From an uncultured Psychroserpens sp. (GTDB lineage: Bacteria > Bacteroidota > Bacteroidia > Flavobacteriales > Flavobacteriaceae): 44,037 nt of DNA. Under the pieces are notes generated by a model. The model worked only from the letters and a program-made list of their open reading frames with translations. It made no database searches and was not told where the DNA came from. This document shows positions 30,881 to 40,717 of the stretch, one piece after another. The DNA lies in NCBI GenBank assembly GCA_905479815.1, contig CAJQOA010000044.1, forward strand, positions 1 to 44,037. The letters are read 5' to 3'. How positions within the stretch are numbered: the first letter of the stretch is position 1; each line of letters starts with the position of its first letter. Both the position numbers and the translations under genes were made by a program.

Positions 30881-31453
30881 CTATGATTTTTGCGTATTAA
30901 TTTTCTTCAAAATATGCCTAGCTCTTGCTTTAAAACCAGAGCTTTGCATTTGGAAGTCACGCTCCAGTATCATTGCCAATTCTGTATGAATCCAGTCTAC
31001 GTCATTACCAAGGAGAAATAAAGTGTTCATGGCATACGCTTTTGGTGCAATTTTTTCATCGTTTATCATCCAATCAAAACAAGCTTCTACAATTTTTTCT
31101 TTATGCTTTTGAAGTAAAGACGTTTTGATTTTATTATTCGCTTTTGAATAGTAAGCTTTAATCAAATATTCACAAACTTTTGCTACTGGTCTTACAGCTG
31201 GATCAAGATGCACACGATGCATATGCTCTGTAAACTGATCTAAATATGGAATACTAGCTTCCAATTTTTCACCACACATGAATTCGAAAACCCAAGCTGC
31301 ACGACACGAAATTTTATCATCAACCATGAATAAGATCTCTAATAACTTCGGAATTAAATCTGGATTATCTATGACTAAATTTGCATAATGCAAACGTTTT
31401 TCACGTGAGTGATTCACATAGTTTAATTCTTTATAAAGTTCTTCGGTAGTCAA
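30881..31453 (-). CDS. HEAT/ARM-repeat-like protein
   Basis: 190 residues, soluble and all-helical, without signal or membrane segments. Helical pairs such as DNPDLIPKLLEILFMVDDKISCRAAWVFEFMC and DPAVRPVAKVCEYLIKAYYS suggest armadillo/HEAT repeats, a protein-interaction scaffold. The start is TTG at 31453 (TTG ACT ACC GAA...), the only start that gives a full-length protein. It is on the same strand as purB, 60 bases upstream; purB appears to have its own -7 element. I do not recognise a specific function. Confidence 0.6.
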   Translation of the reverse strand: MTTEELYKELNYVNHSREKRLHYANLVIDNPDLIPKLLEILFMVDDKISCRAAWVFEFMCGEKLEASIPYLDQFTEHMHRVHLDPAVRPVAKVCEYLIKAYYSKANNKIKTSLLQKHKEKIVEACFDWMINDEKIAPKAYAMNTLFLLGNDVDWIHTELAMILERDFQMQSSGFKARARHILKKINTQKS

Positions 31454-31588
31454 ATTGATTTTTTTACTTTTAACACTTACATTACAGAAATTAAAGATAT
31501 GAAACGAGCATGTTAAAAAAGTTATTATTTAAGGAAATAATTAACAGCGAACAACATGTGACTATTATTAAACAATAAACATAAACAC

Positions 31589-32065
31589 ATGAAAATTATA
31601 AAAAAAATTCTTGTCGCATTATTAGTTGTATTAATCATCATGCAATTTTTTGGACCAGAGAGAAATGAAGGAGATAGTACTACAGTAGATACTTTTATTG
31701 CAGAAACAAATCCATCAAGGGTTGTTAAAAGTATTTTAGAAAATACGTGTTATGATTGTCATAGTGATGTGACAACATATCCATGGTATAATAAAATTAC
31801 TCCTGTGAATTATTGGTTAGCAGATCATATAGAAGAAGGGAAAGAACATTTTAATCTATCTGCTTGGGATAGTTATAGTGTAAAGCGAAAAGAACATAAA
31901 ATGCACGAATTGATTGAAGAGGTTGAAGAGAAGAAAATGCCTTTAGAATCCTATACTTATACGCATGGTGATGCTAATCTTACAGATGATCAAATTGCGG
32001 CAGTTGTTGCATGGGGAAAAGAAGTGAGAGCTAAATATCAAGCTCAACTTAATAAAACAGAGTAA
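31589..32065 (+). CDS. haem-binding-domain protein (Haem_bd)
   Basis: 158 residues: an N-terminal membrane segment (about 5-20; ILVALLVVLIIMQFFG) and the Haem_bd domain with one covalent haem site, CYDCH, in ENTCYDCHSDVTTYPWYNKI, then NYWLADHIEEGKEHFNLSAW, a methionine in KKMPLESYT as possible sixth ligand, and a final DDQIAAVVAWGKEV helix. It is a c-type cytochrome-like protein held at the membrane on the periplasmic side. It is 7 bases before the glycosyltransferase gene. Confidence 0.88.
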   Translation: MKIIKKILVALLVVLIIMQFFGPERNEGDSTTVDTFIAETNPSRVVKSILENTCYDCHSDVTTYPWYNKITPVNYWLADHIEEGKEHFNLSAWDSYSVKRKEHKMHELIEEVEEKKMPLESYTYTHGDANLTDDQIAAVVAWGKEVRAKYQAQLNKTE

Positions 32066-32072
32066 TAATCTT

Positions 32073-33302
32073 TTGAAGAAAAAACTACTAATTATTGGTT
32101 TTGTCTGGCCAGAGCCAAAAAGTTCTGCAGCAGGAAGCAGGATGATGCAATTAATTTCATTTTTTCAATCCCAAGAGTATCAAATCACTTTTGCAAGTGC
32201 TTGTGCTAAAAGTGATAATGCATTTGATTTAGCATCAATAGGAGTTGATAAAATAACTATAGAGCTTAACCATTCAAGTTTTGATGATTTTATTTTAAAA
32301 CTCAATCCAGATATTACTCTATTTGATCGATTTATGACTGAAGAGCAGTATGGTTGGCGTGTTACAGAGCATTGTCCTGATGCTTTAAAAATACTGGATA
32401 CAGAAGATTTACATTTTTTAAGACGTGCCAGACAGCAAGCATTTAAAGCCAATGTTGAGGTAACTCCTGATGCCTTATTTAATGACACCACCAAGCGTGA
32501 AATCGCTAGTATATATCGTTGTGATTTGAGTTTGATTATTTCTTCTGCGGAAATGAACCTACTTCAAAACATGTTTAAATTAGACAGCGCTTTATTGTTC
32601 TATCTACCTTTTCTTGTTGAGCCAATTTCCGAAGCTAAAAAAGAAGAATTGCCAACTTTTGAAGAAAGACAGCATTTTATATCTATTGGTAATTTTATCC
32701 ATGAGCCTAATTACAATGCGTTACTCTATTTGAAAGATACTATTTGGAAAGGAATTAGAGCGCAATTACCAAATGCGCAATTGCATAATTACGGATCGTA
32801 TGCATCTCAAAAAGTGAATCAGTTGCATAATGAAAAAGAAGGCTTTTTGATTAAGGGATTTGCTGAAGATGTCAATGAAGTCATGCAACAATCTAGAGTG
32901 CTTTTAGCGTCAATACGTTTTGGAGCAGGATTAAAAGGAAAACTCTTTGATGCCATGCAAAACGGAACTCCTTTTGTGTCAACGTTGGTTGGAGTAGAAG
33001 GGATAGTTGATGATGCGAAACAAGCTTTTGTTTGTGATGCATCTAACGATTTTATTCAGCATTCGGTCAAATTATATGGGGAAACTTCTATTTGGAGGCA
33101 ACAACAACGTTTGGGTTTTGAAATTTTAGAACAACAATTTTCTAAATCTCATTTTGAAAACGAATTTAAGAAGCGATTACTAGTTTTAATTGCTGATTTA
33201 AAAGCACATAGACAACAAAATTTTACGGGACAACTATTACAACATCATACGCTACAGAGTACTAAATATATGAGTAAGTGGATTGAGGCTAAGAATTCTT
33301 AA
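32073..33302 (+). CDS. glycosyltransferase, GT4-like
   Basis: 409 residues. The N-terminal half has the GT-B start KKLLIIGFVWPEPKSSAAGSRMMQLISFF, then ITLFDRFMTEEQYGWRV and LDTEDLHFLRRARQ. The C-terminal half has FISIGNFIHEPNYNALLYLKD, LHNYGSYASQKVNQLHN, GFAEDVNEVMQQSRVLLASIRFGAGLKGKLFDAMQNGTPFVST, which matches the nucleotide-sugar site of GT4-type enzymes (the usual E...E is replaced around GLKGK...DAM). It probably adds sugars to envelope glycans; the acceptor is unknown. The start is TTG. The stop is 5 bases from the convergent yebC stop. Confidence 0.8.
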   Translation: MKKKLLIIGFVWPEPKSSAAGSRMMQLISFFQSQEYQITFASACAKSDNAFDLASIGVDKITIELNHSSFDDFILKLNPDITLFDRFMTEEQYGWRVTEHCPDALKILDTEDLHFLRRARQQAFKANVEVTPDALFNDTTKREIASIYRCDLSLIISSAEMNLLQNMFKLDSALLFYLPFLVEPISEAKKEELPTFEERQHFISIGNFIHEPNYNALLYLKDTIWKGIRAQLPNAQLHNYGSYASQKVNQLHNEKEGFLIKGFAEDVNEVMQQSRVLLASIRFGAGLKGKLFDAMQNGTPFVSTLVGVEGIVDDAKQAFVCDASNDFIQHSVKLYGETSIWRQQQRLGFEILEQQFSKSHFENEFKKRLLVLIADLKAHRQQNFTGQLLQHHTLQSTKYMSKWIEAKNS

Positions 33303-33307
33303 AATTA

Positions 33308-34027
33308 TTAATCAGTAGATTCTTCCATGGTATGATACACGTCTTGTACATCATCATCTTCTTCTAATTTTTCGAGAAGTTTTTCTATATCTAGAGCTTC
33401 TTCAGCAGTTACAGCTTTTGTGACCTGAGGAATACGTTCAAAGCCAGAAGATAGTATTTCTATCTCTCTAGATTCTAATTCTGCTTGGATAGCTCCAAAG
33501 CTTTCAAAAGGTGCGTATATTAAAATTCCGTCATCATCAGCAAAGACTTCTTCGGCACCAAAATCTATAAATTCTAGTTCTAATTCTTCAGGATCTAGAC
33601 CTTCAGCATTAATTCTAAAATTGCACGTGTGATCAAACATAAAGACAACTGAGCCTGAAGTGCCTAAGCTACCATCACATTTGCTAAAATAGCTACGTAC
33701 ATTAGCTACAGTTCTGGTGTTATTATCGGTTGCAGTCTCTACTAAAACGGCGATGCCATGAGGAGCATAGCCTTCAAAAACCACTTCTTTATAATCGCCT
33801 TGTCCTTTTTCACTTGCTTTTTTAATAGCGCGCTCAACATTTGCTTTAGGCATGTTAACGGACTTAGCATTTTGAATTACTGCACGTAAGCGAGAGTTAG
33901 AATCAGGATCTGGTCCATTTTCTTTTACTGCCATAACAATGTCTTTACCAATACGAGTAAAGGCTTTGCTCATTGCAGACCATCGTTTCATTTTCCTTGC
34001 TTTACGAAATTCAAAAGCTCTTCCCAT
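33308..34027 (-). CDS. yebC: YebC/PmpR-family regulator
   Basis: 239 residues of the full family length. It has the N-terminal RKARKMKRWSAMSKAFTRIGKDI, the middle GYAPHGIAVLVETATDNNTRTVANVRSYFSKC and GSLGTSGSVVFMF, and an acidic C-terminus (EKLEEDDDVQDVYHTMEE). YebC proteins were described as transcription regulators, and more recently as ribosome-associated factors that help translate proline-rich stretches. It is cytoplasmic. It has no close partner gene: its stop is 5 bases from the convergent glycosyltransferase. Confidence 0.95.
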   Translation of the reverse strand: MGRAFEFRKARKMKRWSAMSKAFTRIGKDIVMAVKENGPDPDSNSRLRAVIQNAKSVNMPKANVERAIKKASEKGQGDYKEVVFEGYAPHGIAVLVETATDNNTRTVANVRSYFSKCDGSLGTSGSVVFMFDHTCNFRINAEGLDPEELELEFIDFGAEEVFADDDGILIYAPFESFGAIQAELESREIEILSSGFERIPQVTKAVTAEEALDIEKLLEKLEEDDDVQDVYHTMEESTD

Positions 34028-34149
34028 TGCTGTTATGTTTTATGTAATTTTAATTAGACTCAAAATTATCGAAATTATGATAGATTCGCAATATTATAGA
34101 TTCAAAGTTTAAAATTCAAGACTAGTATTGAAACAATTATATATTAAAA

Positions 34150-35184
34150 CTAATCTTTTGGAATATGCTTAGACAAGAAATTTGCATTAGTATTATTTAA
34201 ACCATTGATTGCGTCTTGTCGTTTTGTATTGAGCTGTGCATTGACCTTATTATACGTGTCAGCACCTTTATTAATCTCTTTAACCTTTTTGTTATAGTTA
34301 TCAATTTGCTCTTTCGTGCGTTTTCGTTCTGCAGTTTGTTCTATGTTTGCTTTTATTTTTTCAAAATCTTCATTTAATATTAAAAATTCTGTGATTTTTG
34401 GGATTTGAATCTCACCTTCCTCAATAAAGAATTCAAAAGCTTTTTTTGTCGCATTGATAATAGATTGATCCTTTTTATATGCTGTTTTTGTTTTTAAAAT
34501 TTCTAAACCTTCTTTTGCAGCAGCTGCAAGTGCATTCGCATTTTGCTGGATAGCACTGATGTCACTTTTTTCAACGGCTTCCATAAGATAAATCTCATTA
34601 ATATACACTTTAAAATAAACGAGGTACATATCATGATAATGTTCAAAAACCTCGTTAGAGATTTTCATTTTTTTACCTAAATCAGATTCGCTTTCAATAA
34701 TTTGAATGCTGTGTTTTGCTGCATAGGCATAGAAGTTTTTTTCATATTCTTGTTGAGACTCTTCCATTTTTTGATCAGCCATCTCTTGAGCAAGAATGTA
34801 AGCTTCCATAGCATCATAAGACTGTTCTGCAACTTCTTTCATGTCAATGATTTTTGCATAATCCTGATTCAAAAGATTTTTATTAAATGTCATGTGTCTC
34901 AAAACTTTACTCTTATAGTCATCATCTCCAAAACCATTGGCTTTTGTGATTTTTGCTATGGCTTGGTCTATTGTTTTAAGTAGTTTTTTTCGTTTGCCAT
35001 CAATACTTCTATCACTTCTACTATGTGCAACAGCCTTAGTATATTTCCACATGTTTTTTGTGATTTCTTGTTGCTCTTCACCAACAAAATCTAAATACTC
35101 TGAAGCATTTTTAAAATTTTGAGCTGTGATAGAAGTCACTATGAATAGAAAGGCTAATGTTAGTTTTAAGGTCAATGTTTTCAT
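34150..35184 (-). CDS. exported helical protein, possibly LIC11966-like
   Basis: 344 residues: signal peptide (1-21, ending TSITAQ) and an almost wholly helical, charged remainder: SEYLDFVGEEQQEITKNMWKYTKAVAHSRS, KKLLKTIDQAIAKITK, DMYLVYFKVYINEIYLMEAVE, KRTKEQIDNYNKKVKEINKG, ending NANFLSKHIPKD. The layout reminds me of the family called LIC11966 surface protein, from memory only. It begins 2 bases after the stop of the Prc-type protease, so the two are co-transcribed; it may be a partner or substrate of that protease. Confidence 0.55.
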   Translation of the reverse strand: MKTLTLKLTLAFLFIVTSITAQNFKNASEYLDFVGEEQQEITKNMWKYTKAVAHSRSDRSIDGKRKKLLKTIDQAIAKITKANGFGDDDYKSKVLRHMTFNKNLLNQDYAKIIDMKEVAEQSYDAMEAYILAQEMADQKMEESQQEYEKNFYAYAAKHSIQIIESESDLGKKMKISNEVFEHYHDMYLVYFKVYINEIYLMEAVEKSDISAIQQNANALAAAAKEGLEILKTKTAYKKDQSIINATKKAFEFFIEEGEIQIPKITEFLILNEDFEKIKANIEQTAERKRTKEQIDNYNKKVKEINKGADTYNKVNAQLNTKRQDAINGLNNTNANFLSKHIPKD

Positions 35185-35186
35185 AT

Positions 35187-37247
35187 TTAATTTAGAGTAA
35201 TTAGGTTTAATAAATCTTGAAGAATAGCATGCGCTTCTTCAATATAAATATCGTTTTTAATATCTTTTAAAATAGCTTGGTTGATTGTTTTCTTGTCATC
35301 ATTATAGCTCATAACTTCTTTTGTGTATTCAGTGTTTTTAATTTTAAAAGCGGCGTTGTGATTTTTAAGAGGTGTGTTTATTCTTTCCCATTGATTTCTA
35401 TAGGTTGTCATTTCACGATAGACATTATCTAACGTCAATAAGTATTGAGTATCTAGTTCAAAATAGTTTTTTATAATCAATTGGTTGAGTTGTTTAACAG
35501 CATCAAAAGTAGCATTACTACTAATACGAGATGAATTTTGCTTTTTCAATTGCTCAATAGGAAGTTGTTTAAGCTTCGGGTAGTTTTTAACACCAGTAAT
35601 AGAATCATTTTTGAGAGCATATGGTGTAAACTCTTCTTGAGTATTAAAACCATCATATAGATTTGGCAATATAATATCTGGAACAACGCCTTTTGCTTGA
35701 TGACTTTGTCCTGTCACTCGATAAAATTTCTCTATTGTTATTTTTGAGAACCCTAAAGTTCCATCCATATCTAAAGGTAAAATCACTTGAGCAGATGCTT
35801 TACCATGGGTTGTAGATCCTATTACGACAGCTCTATTGTAATCTTGCATGGATGCAGCAAAGAACTCAGATGCTGATGCACTATAATTATTTACTAAAAT
35901 AACTATGGGTTTTGTGAATAATGCGCCTCTATTTAAATCTTTTACCGTGTAGGTTTCTCCATTTGAGTATCTTAAAATAGATAATGGGCCTCTATTAATA
36001 AACATACCAGAAAGATCTGTCGCTTCTTTCATAGAGCCACCACCATTAAAACGTAAATCAAGGATTAAACCTTCAATGTTTTCTTTTTGAAGTTTGTATA
36101 ATTCTTTAGCGACATCGTTTGCTAAACCTAGTCCGTTAGGAGATTCTAAATCTGAATAAAAACTAGGGATGTTAATATAACCAACCTTAGATTTATCCTC
36201 GATGATATAACCAGAAACCGTATTTTCTTCTGTTTTTGTTTTCGTTTTGGTGAGCTCAATACTTTGAAGTGTTCCGTTTTGCTTTTTGATTTTAAAAGTG
36301 ACTGTGTTATGGTTTTTGTCACTTGAAAAAGACATCACATCTTGATTAGAAACACAATAGGTTTCTAAAGTTTCAGTTTTTGTGCTTAATGATTTTATAA
36401 CATCGTTAACTTCAAAATTTCCATTATTGAAAGCAGCACTTCCAGGTGTGATATGTACAATTATAATATCACCATCATCATTTTTTGATGTTATTATTCC
36501 GAAAGATAATTGATCATTAGATAACGAGTTTTCAAACATTTCTTTTTCCGAAGCATTGAAAAAAGAAGAATTAGGATCATGATACTGTAAATATGCATTT
36601 AGAAAAGCTTCTTTAACAAAGTTGTCTATACTTCCTAATCTGTTTTGGAGCGTTTCAAGTTTGCATAATTCTTTCTGGATGAGTTTAGGTTTTAAATCAC
36701 TTTCAAGAGTCTTGAAATCACTTTGAATTTGATCTAATACAGAATCATTTTCTACGAGCGTATATAAAATGTTATAACGTAAACGTTTACTCCAATAGCG
36801 CTTTATACTTTCATCATTTTTGAAATATCTATACGTAGCTTCTGGTTTAAATCTAAGAGTATCTTTTCCACTGTAGTCAAAATTTTCAGATTCTAAACTA
36901 GAAATTATGATTTTAGAATTTTCTATACGTTCATTGAGAGTCTTTGCGTATTTATTAATAAAATCACAGCTACCATTTTTAATATAATCATCTATTAAAA
37001 GACGATCTTTTTCAAATGAAATACTATCGCTTTTAGTGAGTAAACGTTTGTTTTCATCTAAACTGTTTAGAAATAAATCAAACACACGTGTAGACAAGCT
37101 GTCATCAACGATTTTAGGTTGATAATGATTAATTTTAATCACAGTTTTTAACGCCTTTATTTGGTCGCAAAACAGCTCTTTATCTTGGCTGTAACCAAAG
37201 GAAGTGACTAAAGAAAATAATAAAAATAGACTTGTGTTTTTTAGCAT
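35187..37247 (-). CDS. prc: tail-specific protease (Prc/CtpA type)
   Basis: 686 residues, the long Prc type. Signal peptide 1-20 (ending FGYSQ); an N-terminal helical domain (FLNSLDENKRLLTKSD, RYWSKRLRYNILYTLVE); PDZ (about 240-320; DDGDIIIVHITPGSAAFNNGNFEVNDVI); then the S41 protease core with GLILDLRFNGGGSMKEATDL, the catalytic serine in NYSASASEFFAASMQDYNRAVVIG and the lysine in STTHGKASAQVI; and a C-terminal helical part. It trims or degrades periplasmic proteins from their C-termini. It is 2 bases before the helical exported protein gene. It is the second S41 peptidase in the window. Confidence 0.93.
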   Translation of the reverse strand: MLKNTSLFLLFSLVTSFGYSQDKELFCDQIKALKTVIKINHYQPKIVDDSLSTRVFDLFLNSLDENKRLLTKSDSISFEKDRLLIDDYIKNGSCDFINKYAKTLNERIENSKIIISSLESENFDYSGKDTLRFKPEATYRYFKNDESIKRYWSKRLRYNILYTLVENDSVLDQIQSDFKTLESDLKPKLIQKELCKLETLQNRLGSIDNFVKEAFLNAYLQYHDPNSSFFNASEKEMFENSLSNDQLSFGIITSKNDDGDIIIVHITPGSAAFNNGNFEVNDVIKSLSTKTETLETYCVSNQDVMSFSSDKNHNTVTFKIKKQNGTLQSIELTKTKTKTEENTVSGYIIEDKSKVGYINIPSFYSDLESPNGLGLANDVAKELYKLQKENIEGLILDLRFNGGGSMKEATDLSGMFINRGPLSILRYSNGETYTVKDLNRGALFTKPIVILVNNYSASASEFFAASMQDYNRAVVIGSTTHGKASAQVILPLDMDGTLGFSKITIEKFYRVTGQSHQAKGVVPDIILPNLYDGFNTQEEFTPYALKNDSITGVKNYPKLKQLPIEQLKKQNSSRISSNATFDAVKQLNQLIIKNYFELDTQYLLTLDNVYREMTTYRNQWERINTPLKNHNAAFKIKNTEYTKEVMSYNDDKKTINQAILKDIKNDIYIEEAHAILQDLLNLITLN

Positions 37248-37301
37248 GGATGTTTTAAAATTGAATGTGTTCTAGTTTAAATAACAACTATTGAACCAAA
37301 T

Positions 37302-37592
37302 TTAATCTTCAACTTCAACGATGGCTTCTATAGCATCTGCCAATTTAAAATCCTTTTCTGTAACACCATTTTCATCGTGAGTTGACAATGAAATCTTGAG
37401 TACATTGTAAACATTGGTCCATTCTGGGTGGTGATGTTGCGCTTCGCATTCAAATGCTATTCTGCTCATTGCACTGAAACAATCTTTGAAGTTGTCAAAT
37501 TCAAATTCTGCATACAATGTGTTATTTCTATGTTCCCAATCTGGGAAGCGAAGTAATCGTTTTTCTATATTTTCATCTGTCAATAGACCCAT
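37302..37592 (-). CDS. phhB: 4a-hydroxytetrahydrobiopterin dehydratase
   Basis: 96 residues from the ATG at 37592 (MGLLTDENIEKRL), which fits the family length; the frame opens 9 codons earlier. The PCD motif is EAQHHHPEWTNVYNVLKISL followed by THDENGVTEKDF, with the three histidines of the active site. It dehydrates 4a-hydroxytetrahydrobiopterin during recycling of the pterin used by aromatic amino acid hydroxylases; no hydroxylase gene is in this window. Confidence 0.93.
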   Translation of the reverse strand: MGLLTDENIEKRLLRFPDWEHRNNTLYAEFEFDNFKDCFSAMSRIAFECEAQHHHPEWTNVYNVLKISLSTHDENGVTEKDFKLADAIEAIVEVED

Positions 37593-37697
37593 AACTCGAT
37601 TTTTACTTAAATGTAGCACATTTTTGCTGTAAAATAGAAGTTATTAAGCTTTCAAGCTATTAAAAAAGACAAACAGAATGGTTTTTACCGTAAAGTG

Positions 37698-38531
37698 TTA
37701 TTTTGTCAAATCTTCAAGCACTTCAGTACTTGTGATTTCTAAATGTTTTGGTAGTTTGTTGAATTTTGGTAGAACCGCCAAATAGCGATCTTCATTAGTG
37801 GTATACACATGTTTGTAAAGCACTTCTTCTCTTGAAGTGATTTTGGTAACGATGTCTTTAAAATAATCATCATGATGCACTAAGTCTGAACTTCCTAGAT
37901 GGAAAATCCCATATTTGTTTTGGTTGATGATATAATGAATTTGTTGCGTTAATTTAGAGTCTGTGGTGACATTCATTATGATATTTGGAAAAATCTCAAT
38001 CGCAGTTTTGTCCTCTAAGTGCTGCTTTAATTCTTTGAGTCTCGGGGATTGAGAACCTAAAACCATAGGTAATCTTATGATGACTACTTTTTTCTTTGGA
38101 AGACGAAGTAACATATTTTCTATCTTGATCTTAAAATGTCCATAAACGCTTCCACTTAAGGTTTTGTCCAATTCATAACTTGGATATTTGCTATACGCAT
38201 CAAATACATTTGCAGACGATAAGAATATGAGTTTGCAATCATGGACTAAAAGATATTCTGCGATATGTTGATGAGCGATTGTTTGTGCTCTAAATTCACC
38301 ACGTAAACTAGAAATAATAATGGTAGGTTTTGTGGCTTCAAGAATTTCGTAAACATCATCTTCTTCAACATTATATTGAAAAAATTGATGATTCTCTACA
38401 AACGCTTTCTTAGGAACACGATATGTACCAAAGGTTCTAAAGTAACCTAAAAGTTCTTTGTAAATGGCATTACCAATAAATCCGCTAGCACCTAAAATCA
38501 AGATGCGATGTTTACTGTTGAAGGTTTCCAT
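37698..38531 (-). CDS. SDR-family NAD(P)-dependent epimerase/reductase
   Basis: 277 residues of the extended SDR type (dTDP-4-dehydrorhamnose reductase-like). The dinucleotide motif is ILGASGFIGNAIYKEL (about 11-26), followed by a strand-turn block (PTIIISSLRGEF) and LIFLSSANVFDAYSKYPSYELDKTLSG; the catalytic Y is in SVYGHFKIKIE (YxxxK, YGHFK). Substrate specificity cannot be read. It is the last gene of a set with gcvT and the glutaminase gene (24 bases after it), without an obvious link to either. Confidence 0.75.
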   Translation of the reverse strand: METFNSKHRILILGASGFIGNAIYKELLGYFRTFGTYRVPKKAFVENHQFFQYNVEEDDVYEILEATKPTIIISSLRGEFRAQTIAHQHIAEYLLVHDCKLIFLSSANVFDAYSKYPSYELDKTLSGSVYGHFKIKIENMLLRLPKKKVVIIRLPMVLGSQSPRLKELKQHLEDKTAIEIFPNIIMNVTTDSKLTQQIHYIINQNKYGIFHLGSSDLVHHDDYFKDIVTKITSREEVLYKHVYTTNEDRYLAVLPKFNKLPKHLEITSTEVLEDLTK

Positions 38532-38555
38532 TATAAGTTCAAAAAAAAATTAGGT

Positions 38556-39470
38556 TTAGAAAATTGATAAATTTGTTTGTGTTGTGAATAACTCAAGCGC
38601 TTGCATTCCTATTTTAGAATTACCTTTCTTATTTAAACCTGGAGACCATACAGAAATAACAAATTTCTTTGGTAATAATGCTACGATGCCACCACCAACA
38701 CCACTTTTTCCAGGGAGTCCTACTTCAAAAGCAAATTCGCCAGCCTCATCGTAAAATCCACAAGTGAGCATGATGGCGTTAATACGTTTTGTATGGCTTT
38801 TATTAAGATGGGCCTTTTCGAGCATACATGAGCCCTTATTGGCGAAAACGTAAAATGTTTTGGTTAATTGTTCACAAGACATTTCTAAAGAGCATTGATG
38901 AAAATAAAAATCTAAAACCTCGTCAACATCATTATTAAGGTTACCAAATGATTTTAAGAGATTAGCTCCAGCATAATTTTTGTAACCCGTTTCTTTTTCA
39001 GATTTGGCTACAGCCTCATTATAGTTTATACTGTCATCATTTGCTAATTGCCTTACAAAATTGAGGAAATCTGCTTTAGGGTTTTTAAGTTGCGATACTA
39101 AAATATCTGCAATCACTAAAGACCCAGTATTTATTAAAGGGTTTCTTGGGATTCCATTTTCTTGTTCTAGTAAGGATAAATGATTAAAAGGATTTCCCGA
39201 AGGTTCAACATCAACGCGTTGCCATAGATTATGACCTTCTATAGAAATAGCTTTTGCTAAGGTTAATACCTTAGAAATACTCTGAATAGAGAATTTCTCA
39301 TCATACTGCCCAACACTATAACTCTTATCACCAACAACTTGAAGGTTGATGCCAAAAGTATTTAGATCAACATTTTTAAGCTCAGGAATATAAGACGCTA
39401 CTTCTCCTTTGTCTTTTTTATTAATAAGTTCTTTGTAAATGTTATTTAAAACGCTTTGATAATCCTGCAT
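38556..39470 (-). CDS. glsA: glutaminase
   Basis: 304 residues, the normal length. It converts glutamine to glutamate and ammonia, with a beta-lactamase-like serine mechanism. The S-x-x-K motif is in SIQSISKVLTLA (SISK), substrate-binding residues in VEPSGNPFNHLSLLE, and the conserved GLPGKSGVGGGIVALLPKKF region is complete. It is cytoplasmic. It begins 3 bases after the stop of gcvT and is followed by the SDR gene after 24 bases. Confidence 0.96.
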   Translation of the reverse strand: MQDYQSVLNNIYKELINKKDKGEVASYIPELKNVDLNTFGINLQVVGDKSYSVGQYDEKFSIQSISKVLTLAKAISIEGHNLWQRVDVEPSGNPFNHLSLLEQENGIPRNPLINTGSLVIADILVSQLKNPKADFLNFVRQLANDDSINYNEAVAKSEKETGYKNYAGANLLKSFGNLNNDVDEVLDFYFHQCSLEMSCEQLTKTFYVFANKGSCMLEKAHLNKSHTKRINAIMLTCGFYDEAGEFAFEVGLPGKSGVGGGIVALLPKKFVISVWSPGLNKKGNSKIGMQALELFTTQTNLSIF

Positions 39471-39473
39471 ATA

Positions 39474-40544
39474 CTAACCTTTATAAAAAGGCAATTTAAC
39501 CACAGTAGCAGGTACTGCATTTTTACGAATTTGAATATTTATTTTGCTACCAACATCAGTAAAAATTGTTGGGACATAACCCAAACCAATGCCTTTACCT
39601 AAACTTGGAGACATGGTTCCAGAGGTAACTTCTCCAATAGTTCTTCCGCTAGAATCGACAATATCATAACCTTGACGAGGAATACCACGTTCGTCAATTT
39701 CAAAAGCAACTAATTTGCGTTCTGGTCCACGACGTTTTTGATCTTCTAAAGCTTCAGAGTTTGTGAATTTTTTAGAGAATTTTGTAATCCATCCTAAACC
39801 AGCTTCAATAGGAGAAGTGGTATCAGTAATATCATTTCCGTAGAGACAATAACCCATTTCTAATCTAAGCGTATCACGAGCAGCAAGACCAATAGGTTTT
39901 GCTCCAGCTTCAACTACTTTGTCCCAAATTTGTTTCACTTCACTGTTTTTGCAGTAGATTTCAAATCCGCCACTACCAGTATAGCCGGTTGCCGAAATAA
40001 TAGCATGCTCTATACCTGCAAAATCACCAACTACAAAATTGTAAAACTTAATATTTGCAAGATCATGACTTGATAAAGCTTGCATAGCTTCAATTGCTTT
40101 AGGTCCTTGAATTGCTAATAAAGAATAGTCTTCACTCAAATCTCTCATAGTAGCACCAACATCGTTTTTAGAAGAAATCCAGTTCCAGTCTTTTTCAATG
40201 TTACTAGCGTTAACGACCAAAAGGTAACTTTCTTCTTTAAGTTTATAAATGATGAGGTCATCTACAATGCCGCCATCATCATTAGGTAAACAACTGTATT
40301 GTGCTTTCCCAATTATCAATTTTGACGCATCATTACTACCTACTTTTTGAATTAATTCTAAGGCATGTGGACCTTCAATTAAAAACTCTCCCATATGCGA
40401 GACATCAAAGACACCAACACCAGTTCTTACTGCTTCATGTTCTATATTGACACCATCATATTGTACTGGCATGTTATATCCTGCAAAAGGGACCATTTTT
40501 GCATTTAGAGCTTCGTGAGTTGCTGTTAAGGCTGTGTTTTTCAT
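39474..40544 (-). CDS. gcvT: aminomethyltransferase (glycine cleavage T protein)
   Basis: 356 residues, the normal size. It takes the aminomethyl group from GcvH and makes methylene-tetrahydrofolate and ammonia. Present are [53 protein letters not shown] (folate binding) and [22 protein letters not shown] minus-strand TACATTTG (40588-40581) is an exact -7 match, 36 bases before the ATG. It heads the gcvT-glsA-SDR set; GcvH and GcvP are not in this window. Confidence 0.97.
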   Translation of the reverse strand: MKNTALTATHEALNAKMVPFAGYNMPVQYDGVNIEHEAVRTGVGVFDVSHMGEFLIEGPHALELIQKVGSNDASKLIIGKAQYSCLPNDDGGIVDDLIIYKLKEESYLLVVNASNIEKDWNWISSKNDVGATMRDLSEDYSLLAIQGPKAIEAMQALSSHDLANIKFYNFVVGDFAGIEHAIISATGYTGSGGFEIYCKNSEVKQIWDKVVEAGAKPIGLAARDTLRLEMGYCLYGNDITDTTSPIEAGLGWITKFSKKFTNSEALEDQKRRGPERKLVAFEIDERGIPRQGYDIVDSSGRTIGEVTSGTMSPSLGKGIGLGYVPTIFTDVGSKINIQIRKNAVPATVVKLPFYKG

Positions 40545-40580
40545 TGAGAATGTATTTGATTTTTGTAAAAATTTCTATCA

Positions 40581-40588
40581 CAAATGTA
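40581..40588 (-). promoter_or_regulatory. -7 element of the gcvT operon
   Basis: The minus-strand TACATTTG is an exact TAnnTTTG match, 36 bases before the gcvT start. The upstream -33 region has no clear TTTG. Confidence 0.45.
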
Positions 40589-40717
40589 TCGAAAATTATC
40601 TGTTCTTTGGAAGGAGTTAGAGCATAAAAAGAGATTAAAAATATGTTAATATTAAAATCTTTTCTTCGGAAGAACGAGATAATCCTTAATTTTCAGTCAT
40701 TAACAAAACACAAACCC

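Noticed and set aside
34702-35122. Plus-strand open frames inside the helical exported protein gene
   Set aside because: They are antisense to a well-formed gene with a signal peptide and show no family features.
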